The translations under genes were made by a program, and so were the position numbers. Shown here piece after piece: positions 50,489-58,478 of a DNA stretch of 64,000 nt (position 1 is the first letter of the stretch; each line of letters begins with the position of its first letter). The notes under the pieces are model-generated. The model searched no databases. It saw only the letters and a program-made list of their open reading frames with translations, and had not been told where the DNA came from. Origin of the DNA: Mycolicibacterium celeriflavum (GTDB taxonomy: Bacteria > Actinomycetota > Actinomycetes > Mycobacteriales > Mycobacteriaceae); NCBI RefSeq assembly GCF_010731795.1, contig NZ_AP022591.1, positions 2,046,001-2,110,000 of the forward strand, read 5' to 3'.

Positions 50489-51847
50489 TCATGACCGCGC
50501 AGCGGCGATCAGGTTTGACGACGAGTAGCCGGCTACGGTCGGCAGCAGCACGACTTCACCGCCGTGGCGGCGGACCACGTCGGCCTCGGGCAGGTCCGCC
50601 TCGGTGTAGTCGCCGCCTTTGACCCAGATGTCGGGCCGCAGTTGCGCCAGCGCCGCCTCGGGTGAGAGTTCGTCGAAGATCACCACCGCGTCCACGCACG
50701 CCAGGGCGGCCAGCACCCGCGCCCTGTCCTGATCCGCGACCACGGGCCGTCGCGGTCCTTTCAACGCGCGCACCGACGCGTCGGAGTTCAGCAGCACCAC
50801 CAACGCGTCGCCGAGTCCGCGGGCCTGCCGCAGCAGTCGGACGTGGCCGGTGTGCAACAGGTCGAAGCAACCGCCGGTCGCGACCAGGGTGCCGCCGCGG
50901 CTACGCAGACGGTCCCGCACGTCGGCGATGTCCCCGGTGATGGCCGTCGATTCGGTTGTCGCCGAGGGACCCTGACCGACCGGCGCGGCGCTCGACACAC
51001 CCACCGCGCCGCCCGCGGCGACGAACCGACTCGCCGCGTCCACGGCGTCGGCGACGGCCTCGTGGACGTCCTTTCCTTCAGCCAGCGACATGGTGGCCGC
51101 GATCGCGAACCGGTCGCCCGCGCCGCAGGTGTCGCCGTGGCCGGCCCGAGCGGCCGAATCGGGCACCGGGTGATGCGCGTTGCCGTTCTCGGTGGCCACC
51201 AAAGCCCCCTTCGGACCGAGGGTGACGCACACCGCCCTGGCGGCCCACTGTTCGCGCAGCGACTCCGCCGAATCTCCGTCGGCCTCTGCGGAATTCGGGG
51301 TGATGAGCCAGCAACCCGGGACGGGCCGGCTTCCCCGCGGATGCGGATCCCAGACCGTCGGTAGCCGCCGCGCAACGCGGGTCAGCAGTTCGCGGATCTC
51401 ACGGTGCGCGGTGACACCGCGGCCGTAGTCGGCCACGCAGACCGCGCCGGCCTGCTCGAGCACCTCGGCGACCGCAGGGGGAACCGGTGCGCCGGACGCC
51501 GACCCGTCGCCGTGGTCGAGCCGCAGCATCGAATGGCCGCCCACCCGAATTCTGGTCTTACACACGGTGTTTCCGGCCAATTGCAGCGCGACCAGGCGCA
51601 CTCCGGCGTCGGCCAGCAGATCGGTCAGCGCCTGACCGTCGGCGTCATCCCCGACGGCCGTCACCAGTACCACTTCGCAACCGGTACGGGCGGCCAGCAC
51701 AGCGGCCAGTCCGGCGCCGCCGGGGCGCTTCCAGATTCGTTCGGTGTCGACCACCGGCACCGGCGCCTCGGGGCTGAGCCGGGTGGCGGCGCCCTCGATG
51801 TCGACGTCGAGCATCGAGTCGCCGACGATCACCAACGGCCTAGTCAT
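50489..51847 (-). CDS. hldE: Bifunctional heptose-7-phosphate kinase / heptose-1-phosphate adenylyltransferase (HldE type)
   Basis: 452 aa. The N-terminal PfkB kinase domain (~1-300) has VIVGDSMLDVDI, GGAGLAAVLAA, and GAGDRF with catalytic D245. The C-terminal nucleotidyltransferase domain (~318-452) has ATGGCFDLLHTGHVRLL (HTGH 332-335), LLNSDASVRALKGPRRPV and GGDYTEADLPEADVVRRHGG, ending with LIAAARS. Both domains look complete. It would turn D-beta-heptose-7-P into the 1,7-bisphosphate and, after GmhB action, into ADP-heptose. Overlaps gmhA by 8 nt and the SDR. Confidence 0.9.
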   Translation of the reverse strand: MTRPLVIVGDSMLDVDIEGAATRLSPEAPVPVVDTERIWKRPGGAGLAAVLAARTGCEVVLVTAVGDDADGQALTDLLADAGVRLVALQLAGNTVCKTRIRVGGHSMLRLDHGDGSASGAPVPPAVAEVLEQAGAVCVADYGRGVTAHREIRELLTRVARRLPTVWDPHPRGSRPVPGCWLITPNSAEADGDSAESLREQWAARAVCVTLGPKGALVATENGNAHHPVPDSAARAGHGDTCGAGDRFAIAATMSLAEGKDVHEAVADAVDAASRFVAAGGAVGVSSAAPVGQGPSATTESTAITGDIADVRDRLRSRGGTLVATGGCFDLLHTGHVRLLRQARGLGDALVVLLNSDASVRALKGPRRPVVADQDRARVLAALACVDAVVIFDELSPEAALAQLRPDIWVKGGDYTEADLPEADVVRRHGGEVVLLPTVAGYSSSNLIAAARS

Positions 51848-52418
51848 CGGAGGTACCCATCAGAACGTCATCGAGCGCGATGCACAACGAGTGCACCAGC
51901 AATAGGTGAATCTCCTGCACCGTCGCGGTGCTCGTCGCCTCGACGCAGACCGCGTCGTCACACATCGCCGCAAGCGGATTCGGCTGTGGGCCGGTCAACG
52001 CCCATGTGGTCAGGCCGGTTTCATGCGCGGCCTTGACCGCTGCGAGCACATTCGGGCTGGTGCCGCTGGTGGACAGCGAAATCAACACGTCGCCGGGCCG
52101 GCCGTGTGCCCGCACTCCCCTGGCGAACATCTCGTCGATGCCGTAGTCATTGGCGATCGCGGTCAGCGCGGAGGTGTCGGCGTGCAGTGAGATCGCCGAC
52201 ATCGGCATCCGCTCGTCGCGGAAGCGGCCGACCAATTCGGCGGTGAGGTGCTGAGCTTCGGCTGCGCTGCCGCCGTTGCCGCAGGCCAGGAGTCGGCCGC
52301 CGGTGGTGAGCACGTCGGCGAGCCGCCTTCCCCACGCGGCCAGCCTCGGCGCCTCCGGACCGATGTGGTCGACCGCCTGCGACAGTGCGGAGAAGTGGGT
52401 TTCGATCATCGGAAACAT
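51840..52418 (-). CDS. gmhA: Phosphoheptose isomerase (GmhA-like, SIS domain)
   Basis: 192 aa from ATG 52418 behind GGAGGA. Single SIS domain of GmhA size with LLACGNGGSAAEAQHLTAELVGRF (substrate loop Ser), ISLSTSGTSPNVLAAVKAA (phosphate loop), IDEMFARGVRAHGRPGD, and the C-terminal HLLLVHSLCIALDDVL helix. It would isomerise sedoheptulose-7-P to D-glycero-D-manno-heptose-7-P. Its place next to hldE supports this over DiaA-type proteins. Overlaps the second GT9 gene by 13 nt. Confidence 0.9.
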   Translation of the reverse strand: MFPMIETHFSALSQAVDHIGPEAPRLAAWGRRLADVLTTGGRLLACGNGGSAAEAQHLTAELVGRFRDERMPMSAISLHADTSALTAIANDYGIDEMFARGVRAHGRPGDVLISLSTSGTSPNVLAAVKAAHETGLTTWALTGPQPNPLAAMCDDAVCVEATSTATVQEIHLLLVHSLCIALDDVLMGTSDD

Positions 52419-53431
52419 TGCTGTCCTCCAATCCGGTTGACCGCGTCGAGCAGTTCGTCGTCGGTGATGCCGTCCAAGCAGGGGTGGCCCGCGACCGGGC
52501 AGACACGGGCGCGGGTCAGCCGGCAGGGGGCATGCTGGTCTCCGAGCCGGATGACATCGCGGCCGTAAGGGCTCCACTGTGACGCGGGTACGACGGGCGC
52601 GAACAGGGAGACGACCGGTGTGCCGACGGCCGCCGCCAGGTGCGCGGGCCCGGTGTTGGGTGCGATGACGACCGTCGCAGCGGCGTACACCGCCGCCAGC
52701 GTGGCGAGAGTTGTGCGCCCGCCGAGGTCTACGGCCGTGTCCCCCGCCACCGCCGCGGTCAGTTCACGCTCGGCGGGGTCGCCGGTGACCACGACGCGAT
52801 GGCCCGCGGCAACCAGAGCGTGCACCATCTCTGCGCTTCGCTTGGTCGTGGGTCTGCGGGCGGGCACCGCGGCGCCCGGGTGGAACACCACAAACGGTGC
52901 CCCGCCGACGAGTTCGCTCAGGTCCTCAGGCAGCGGCGGTACATCGACCCGCAACCCGCCGTCGTCGCCGTCGCGCAGTTCGCAGCCCGCCGCCCGGGCC
53001 AGTGACAGCGCCCGCTCGGGTTCGGGCACACCGCCCTCGACGTGGTGGCGCAGGTCGAGCAGCGTGCCGGGGTAGTCCTCGCTGATCGCGCCGACCCACG
53101 GCACCGAGGCCATCCGGGCGATCAGCGCCAGCGGCAACGGCGACTGGTGAAACGACGTGAAGATGTAGACCCGCTCGGGGGCCAGGTCGCGCAATTGCTT
53201 GACAAGTGCGTCGACGTGGCCGGGGGTGAGTTCGGGCGAGTCGAAGTCGACCCATGGGGCCTGCCACTCGATGATGTCGTCGACGGCCGGCAGCATCGCG
53301 GCCGCAGCCCGGCCTCGCGGCCCAGCCAAAAAGGTCACCGCGTCATGGCTTTGGGCGATCGCGCGGACCGCCGGGCCGGTGATCAGGACGTCACCGGCGC
53401 TGTCCAGTCGCGCGACGAGGGCCCGGTTCAT
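52406..53431 (-). CDS. GT9 glycosyltransferase (heptosyltransferase family), second copy
   Basis: 341 aa from ATG 53431, overlapping the GT2-phosphatase stop as ATGA. N-terminal ALVARLDSAGDVLITGPAVRAIA (GDVL motif), IEWQAPWVDFDSPEL, VVFHPGAAVPARRPTTKRSAEMV, and IAPNTGPAHLAAAVGTPVVSLFAPVVPASQWSPYG, all GT9 traits. The two GT9 copies differ strongly, so they likely make different linkages. A long frame extends upstream through the neighbour gene and is not used. Confidence 0.88.
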   Translation of the reverse strand: MNRALVARLDSAGDVLITGPAVRAIAQSHDAVTFLAGPRGRAAAAMLPAVDDIIEWQAPWVDFDSPELTPGHVDALVKQLRDLAPERVYIFTSFHQSPLPLALIARMASVPWVGAISEDYPGTLLDLRHHVEGGVPEPERALSLARAAGCELRDGDDGGLRVDVPPLPEDLSELVGGAPFVVFHPGAAVPARRPTTKRSAEMVHALVAAGHRVVVTGDPAERELTAAVAGDTAVDLGGRTTLATLAAVYAAATVVIAPNTGPAHLAAAVGTPVVSLFAPVVPASQWSPYGRDVIRLGDQHAPCRLTRARVCPVAGHPCLDGITDDELLDAVNRIGGQQCFR

Positions 53432-54921
53432 CGGCAGTCCTTGAGTACGAGCGCGACGGCGTCGTCGAAGGTGGCCGCCACCCGGGCGCGCATGCCGGCG
53501 TCGCTGATCTCGTGACGCAGCGTCCGCCGGGTCGGCACCAGCACCGCGTCGGCGCCGGCGGACAGCGCAGCCTGCACATCGCCGCCGGTGTCGCCGATCA
53601 ACACGCAGCGGGAGGGCTGGACGCCGAGCGCTGCCGCGGCCGCCTGCACCATTCCCGGTGCGGGCTTTCGGCAGCCGCAGCCGTCGTCGGCGTCGTGCAC
53701 GCACAGTTGCCAGGAATCGAACGGGCCGAGTTGCGCGTCGACCTCGGCGTTGACGGCCTCGAGTTGCTCCGGAGTGATCAGGCCCTTCGCGACGCCGGAC
53801 TGATTGGTGACCACGGCGAGCAGCAATCCCCTGCGACGCAGCCGGTTCAGCGCGTCGCGTGCGCCGGCCAGTGGCCGCACGCCGGCCGGATCGTTGAGGT
53901 AGGGACCGTCTTCGATGATCGTGTCGTCGCGGTCGAGCAGCACCGCCAACGGCGGGTCGCGTCGCGCGCCACGGAACCTCCACACACCGGCGAGGCGGTG
54001 CGCGACCGCGGCGGGCGGGATCAGCGCACTGGTGATCAGCATGCGGGCGGCCTCCCCGACCGTGTGCGGACCGGCCCAGAACCGGCGCACCGCGAATTCG
54101 CCGGTGAGGCCGGCCCACAGCGCCGCCGCATACCGTGCGGGACGCCATCGGCCGGCCAGCGCGCTCACGGCGGCGACGACAGCTGCCGCAGTGGTCATCG
54201 AGTGTGCAGGAAGCCGGCCCCGACCTTCGCCGATCTCCGCGCGCCATCGTCTGCCGTGCTTGCGGCGCATCAACGCGTTGTCGCGGTTGCCCACCTGCGC
54301 GCGCACGCTGCTCATCAAAGTGGCCTCAGCCACCGGGTGGGTGCACCGGCGGGCTCCCCGGACGATTTCGTTGCCGCCCTGGATGATTCGCAACGCGATG
54401 TCCGAGTCCTCGCGGTAGGCGCGAGGAAACCGTTCGTCGAAACCCCCGACCGTCACCAGCACGTCGCGGCGAAACGCCATGTCGGCGGTGATCCATCGGG
54501 CGTCGGCGAGTCGCTGGGTGCGCCGCTCGTCGTCGGTGGCCTTGCGCCCGCCCACCCGCGGCACCTCGATCAGCGCCTGTGACCCGGCCGCGGCCTCCAC
54601 CTCTGCCTTCGCCAGGTCCTCGGCCACCGCTGCGAACCAATCCGGCTGCGGGACAACGTCGTCGTCGAGGAAGCAGACCCAGTCGGCGTCGGCGGCGCGC
54701 CACCCCGTGTTGCGGGCGGCCGCCGGGCCCCGCCCACCGCTGCGCAGCACCGTCACCGGCAGCCGCGAGCCGATCGACAGCGGCGGTTGCGGCCCGGGGC
54801 GGTCGTCGATGACGATCACCGCCGTCGGCGCCGGGCCCGCCGATCCGTCGAGCTCCGCGAGCAGGCGGTGCAGCGACGGCCGCCCGACCGTCGGCACCAC
54901 GACCGCGAACCGCGGGGTCAT
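53428..54921 (-). CDS. Fusion: GT2 glycosyltransferase and GmhB-type heptose bisphosphate phosphatase
   Basis: 497 aa from ATG 54921, overlapping the carbamoyltransferase stop as ATGA. Residues ~1-240 are a GT2 domain (VVVPTVGRPSLHRLLAEL, metal motif CFLDDDV at D86-D88, late REDSDIALRI). Two or three helical segments (~240-315) may touch the membrane. Residues ~325-497 are a HAD phosphatase: LLDRDDT (D330, D332), TNQSGVAKG, zinc loop C407-x-H409 with C415-x-C417, and GDTGGDVQAALSAGA. The zinc loop is a GmhB trait; it supplies the missing phosphatase of the heptose route. Confidence 0.88.
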   Translation of the reverse strand: MTPRFAVVVPTVGRPSLHRLLAELDGSAGPAPTAVIVIDDRPGPQPPLSIGSRLPVTVLRSGGRGPAAARNTGWRAADADWVCFLDDDVVPQPDWFAAVAEDLAKAEVEAAAGSQALIEVPRVGGRKATDDERRTQRLADARWITADMAFRRDVLVTVGGFDERFPRAYREDSDIALRIIQGGNEIVRGARRCTHPVAEATLMSSVRAQVGNRDNALMRRKHGRRWRAEIGEGRGRLPAHSMTTAAAVVAAVSALAGRWRPARYAAALWAGLTGEFAVRRFWAGPHTVGEAARMLITSALIPPAAVAHRLAGVWRFRGARRDPPLAVLLDRDDTIIEDGPYLNDPAGVRPLAGARDALNRLRRRGLLLAVVTNQSGVAKGLITPEQLEAVNAEVDAQLGPFDSWQLCVHDADDGCGCRKPAPGMVQAAAAALGVQPSRCVLIGDTGGDVQAALSAGADAVLVPTRRTLRHEISDAGMRARVAATFDDAVALVLKDCR

Positions 54922-56573
54922 CCGGGCCGCCTCACGATGAACGGCCCGATCGCCAGCACGTCGATCGGTGCGCTGCCGAAACACTCGAGCGCATCACGCG
55001 GACTGTCGACCATCGGCCGCCCCGCGGTGTTGAAGCTGGTGTTGACGATCACCGGCACGTCGGTGCGGGCGGCGAACCGGCTGATCGTGTCGTGCAGCAG
55101 CGGCTGGCTGCGGTCGACGGTCTGGATGCGGGCGGTGCCGTCGACGTGGGTGACCGCCGGGATCCGGTCCCGCCACGCGGCGGCGACGTCGTGCACGAAC
55201 AGCATGTACGGGCTGGGAATCGGTCCGCCGGAGAAGATCTCGGCGGCGTGTTCGGCCAGCACCATCGGTGCGACGGGCCGGAACTGCTCGCGGCCCTTGA
55301 CGGTGTTGAGTCGCTCCAGGTTGTCGATGCGTCGCGGGTCGGCGAGCAGCGACCGCTGCCCGAGCGCGCGTGGCCCGAACTCCGCACGGCCCTGGAACCA
55401 GCCGACGAGCATGTTGTCGGCCAGCGCATCGCCGATGGCGGCGGCAAGTTCGGCAGGCCGCTCGTGAGGGACGGCCGCTTCGGTGAGCGCCGCGGCGATC
55501 TCGTCGTCGGAGAATCCGCGGCCCAACGCCGCCGAGGGCATCGGCGTGATCGGCTCGCCGGCCTCCCCAGCCAGCGCCAAGGCTGCGCCGAGTGCGGTTC
55601 CCGAGTCGCCGGCCGCCGGCTGAATCCACACGTTCGAGAAGCCGCCGCGGCTGTGGATTTTCGAGTTGGCAACGCAGTTGAGCGCGACTCCACCTGCCAG
55701 ACAGAGGTTTTCGTGGTCAGTGCGCTCGCGCAGCCAGCCGACCAGATCGAGCAGCACCTCCTCGACGACGGTTTGCACACTGCACGCCAGATCGGCGTGC
55801 TGCGGCTCGGGCCGGTCCAGCGCATGGCCCTTCCCGGCTCCGGGCGCGCGGGCCGGGGTGATCGACTCCCAGTCCACCGGCTCGGTGCGGAAACCGCCGT
55901 CGGTGCACGCATAGACCAGTTCGCGGAACATGTCGGCGAACCGCGGAGTCCCGTAGGACGCCATCGCCATCACCTTGTACTCGTCGCTGGAGCGCTTGAA
56001 GCCGAGGTGTTCGGTCAGGCTCTCGTAGAGCAGGCCCAGTGAGTGCGGAAGCGACTGCGTCGCAAGCACGTCGAGCTTGCTGTCGCGGTAGTGTCCGGCG
56101 AGCATCGAAGACCGCTCACCGCGTCCGTCGACGACCAGCACCGCACAGTCGGGGTGCGGGGAGGCCAGTGCGCTCGACGCGGCGTGCGCGACGTGGTGGC
56201 GGACGTGACGCACGATCGTCGGGTCCAGGCCGGGTAGGGCGGACTGCAGGAACCGCGGCGCTCTTTCTGCGTAGAGCGTGCGAAGGTACTCCCAGTCGCG
56301 GTCCAAACCGTCGAGCCCCTCGGTGGACTCGTCCATCAGCCGCGGGTCGTACGAGTAGCCCACCACGTCGAGGTCGGCCGGTGTCAGGCCGGCCTGCTGC
56401 AGGCACCAGCGCGCCGACTCCACGGGCAGCTCCCACGTCGAGAACGGCACCGCCTGCTTGCCGTGCTTGCGCCGGGTGAACCGCTCCTCCTCGGCGGCCG
56501 CCACGATCTCTCCGTCGATCACCAGCGCCGCGGCGGGATCGTGGAACACCGCATTGATTCCGAGAATGCGCAT
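54918..56573 (-). CDS. O-carbamoyltransferase (NodU/CmcH family)
   Basis: 551 aa from ATG 56573 behind GGAGGT. N-terminal Kae1-like domain: MRILGINAVFHDPAAALVIDG, AAAEEERFTRRKH, VRHHVAHAASSALAS (metal His), VVDGRGE. C-terminal domain: CLAGGVALNCVANSKI, QPAAGDSGTALGAAL, FQGRAEFGPRALGQRSLLADPR and VNTSFNTAGRPMVDSPRDAL. It would transfer carbamoyl from carbamoyl phosphate through carbamoyl-AMP to a sugar hydroxyl. Target unknown; the sugar pathway around it suggests the heptose or xylose unit. Confidence 0.92.
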   Translation of the reverse strand: MRILGINAVFHDPAAALVIDGEIVAAAEEERFTRRKHGKQAVPFSTWELPVESARWCLQQAGLTPADLDVVGYSYDPRLMDESTEGLDGLDRDWEYLRTLYAERAPRFLQSALPGLDPTIVRHVRHHVAHAASSALASPHPDCAVLVVDGRGERSSMLAGHYRDSKLDVLATQSLPHSLGLLYESLTEHLGFKRSSDEYKVMAMASYGTPRFADMFRELVYACTDGGFRTEPVDWESITPARAPGAGKGHALDRPEPQHADLACSVQTVVEEVLLDLVGWLRERTDHENLCLAGGVALNCVANSKIHSRGGFSNVWIQPAAGDSGTALGAALALAGEAGEPITPMPSAALGRGFSDDEIAAALTEAAVPHERPAELAAAIGDALADNMLVGWFQGRAEFGPRALGQRSLLADPRRIDNLERLNTVKGREQFRPVAPMVLAEHAAEIFSGGPIPSPYMLFVHDVAAAWRDRIPAVTHVDGTARIQTVDRSQPLLHDTISRFAARTDVPVIVNTSFNTAGRPMVDSPRDALECFGSAPIDVLAIGPFIVRRPG

Positions 56574-56582
56574 TGCTACCTC

Positions 56583-57551
56583 CTAGCTGCCCTGCAGCGC
56601 GACGGTGACGGACTGGTTGCGGAACCAGTCGACGGTTGCCGACAGGCCGTCGGTGTAGCTCACGCGCGGGCTCCAGCCGAGCAGCTCGCGGGCCAGCGTG
56701 ATGTCGGGGCAACGGCGTTGCGGATCGTCCTGCGGTGCCGGGCGGTACTCGATCGGTGAGGCGCTGCCGACCAGATCGCGGATCAGCTCCGCGATGCGCA
56801 GCACCGTGAGTTCGTCCGGGTTGCCCACGTTGACCGGTCCGGCGCAGTCGGATTCGGCCAGCGCGATCAGCGCCTCGACGGTGTCGTCGACATAGCACAG
56901 CGACCGGGTCTGGCGACCCGTGCCGTTGACGGTGAGCGGTTCGCCCGCCAGCGCCTGACGGCAGAAGGTCGGCACGATGCGGCCGTCGTCGGGCCGCATC
57001 CGCGGGCCGTACGTGTTGAAGATGCGTGCCAGCCCGATGTCGGCCGACCGCTCGCGCCGGTAGGCGAACGCCAGCGCCTCGGCGAACCGCTTGGCTTCGT
57101 CGTAGACGCTGCGCGGCCCGACCGGATTGACGTTGCCCCAGTATGTTTCGGTCTGCGGGTGTTCCAGCGGGTCACCGTACACCTCGCTGGTGGACGCCAG
57201 CACCACCCGCGCACCGCCGCGTTCGCCGAACTCGAGCATGTGCGCGGTGCCGAGCGCACCGGTGCGCAATGTCTGGATCGGCAACCGAAGATAGTCCACC
57301 GGCGAGGCCGGCGACGCCAGATGGAAGACGGTGTCGACACCGGCCGGCGGATCGGGCAGCGGCTCGCTGATGTCGTGCTGTACGAACTGGTACCCGGGCC
57401 GGTCGAGGAACGAGTCGGCGGCGGTGGGCGCACTGGTGGACAGGTCGTCGACGCAGATCACCTCGACACCGCTGTCGAGCAACCGCTCGCACAGGTGGCC
57501 CCCGAGGAATCCGCCTCCGCCGGTCACCAGCGCGCGTCTGATCTCATGCAT
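56583..57551 (-). CDS. uxs: NAD-dependent UDP-glucuronate decarboxylase-like enzyme (UDP-xylose synthase)
   Basis: 322 aa from ATG 57551. Extended SDR: VTGGGGFLGGHLCERLLDSG, DDLSTS, LASPASPVDYLRLPIQTLRTGALGT, ASTSEVYGDPLEHPQTETYWGNVNPVGPRSVYDEAKR (catalytic Tyr-Lys), ARIFNTYGPRM-DDGR-VP, and RQTRSLCYVDDTVEALI. The DPLEHPQxExYWGNVNPxGPRS stretch is the hallmark of UDP-xylose synthases. With Ugd it would make UDP-xylose. First gene of the minus operon that runs to ugd. Confidence 0.85.
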   Translation of the reverse strand: MHEIRRALVTGGGGFLGGHLCERLLDSGVEVICVDDLSTSAPTAADSFLDRPGYQFVQHDISEPLPDPPAGVDTVFHLASPASPVDYLRLPIQTLRTGALGTAHMLEFGERGGARVVLASTSEVYGDPLEHPQTETYWGNVNPVGPRSVYDEAKRFAEALAFAYRRERSADIGLARIFNTYGPRMRPDDGRIVPTFCRQALAGEPLTVNGTGRQTRSLCYVDDTVEALIALAESDCAGPVNVGNPDELTVLRIAELIRDLVGSASPIEYRPAPQDDPQRRCPDITLARELLGWSPRVSYTDGLSATVDWFRNQSVTVALQGS

Positions 57552-57552
57552 C

Positions 57553-57577
57553 GTTTGCCTTTCGGATCGGCGGGTAG
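57553..57577 (+). promoter_or_regulatory. SigF-type promoter of the GT2 gene at 57589
   Basis: GTTT (57553-57556), 15-nt spacer, GGGTAG (57572-57577). The -10 ends 11 nt before the ATG, so the transcript would be almost leaderless. The motif lies in the 37-bp gap between uxs and this gene. Not tested; called from the known SigF consensus. Confidence 0.65.
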
Positions 57578-57588
57578 CCCGCAGGGTC

Positions 57589-58473
57589 ATGCAGACCCCA
57601 GCCCCGACCGATGTCTCGTTCGTGATAGCCAGCCAGAACCGCGCCGCGGAACTCGCCACGGTCGTCGCCCGGCTGCTCGACACCACGCCGTGCCCGATTG
57701 TCGTGGTGGACAACGCTTCCACCGATGACACCGCTGAGATCGTCAAGCGGATGGCAGCGCGATCGGTCGACCGCCTGCAGCTCGTCGAGTTGGACGAGAA
57801 CCTCGGCGCCGTCGGCCGCAACGTCGGTGTCGCGGCGTGCGACACGCCGTACGTCGCGTTCTGCGACGACGATTCGTGGTGGGCGCCCGAGGCGCCGGCG
57901 ATCGGGGTCGAGGCCTTCGAACGGCATCCGTCGGTGGGGCTGTTGGCTGCCCGAACGATCGTGCTGCCGCAGCGCCGCGAGGACCCCTTCTCCACACTGC
58001 TGGCCGACAGCGCGCTGGGTCGCCGGCCGGATCTGCCCGGACCGTCCATTCTCGGCTTCATGAGCTGCGCGGCCATGGTGCGTAAGCGGGCGTTCGAGCA
58101 GGCCGGCGGCTTCAGCGACATCCTGCACTTCCGCGGCGAGGAGCAGCTGCTCGCGCTCGACCTCGCGGCGGCCGGCTGGGACCTGTGCTATTACCCCCGG
58201 CTGGTCGCGGTTCACCAACCGTCGTCGGTTCGCGCCACCACCGCGGCCCAGGCCGCCCGGGTGCTGCGCAACGATGTGCTGACCACATGGCTGCGTCGCC
58301 CGATCCGACAGTGCCTCAATGCAACCGGCCGACTGGCCGCGGCCGCGCTGCGTGACCGCGACCATGCCCGCGGTGCGGTGGAAGCCGTCGGCCGGCTGCC
58401 CGCGGTCATCGCCCGGCGGCGTCGACTTCCTCGCGCGGTCGAGCAGGCGGCGGCCTTGCTGGAGTCGAGTTGA
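57589..58473 (+). CDS. GT2 glycosyltransferase
   Basis: 294 aa from ATG 57589. N-terminal VSFVIASQNRAAELATVVARLL, VVVDNASTDDTAEIV, LGAVGRNVGVAACDTPYVAFCDDDSWW (metal DDD), MVRKRAFEQAGGF and HFRGEEQLLALDLAAAGW (ED-like acceptor base as EE). A GT-A enzyme of the rhamnosyl-/mannosyl-like type. It diverges from uxs and runs towards the GT4 gene with a 5-bp convergent gap. A SigF-like promoter sits directly upstream. Confidence 0.88.
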   Translation: MQTPAPTDVSFVIASQNRAAELATVVARLLDTTPCPIVVVDNASTDDTAEIVKRMAARSVDRLQLVELDENLGAVGRNVGVAACDTPYVAFCDDDSWWAPEAPAIGVEAFERHPSVGLLAARTIVLPQRREDPFSTLLADSALGRRPDLPGPSILGFMSCAAMVRKRAFEQAGGFSDILHFRGEEQLLALDLAAAGWDLCYYPRLVAVHQPSSVRATTAAQAARVLRNDVLTTWLRRPIRQCLNATGRLAAAALRDRDHARGAVEAVGRLPAVIARRRRLPRAVEQAAALLESS

Positions 58474-58478
58474 GCCGG

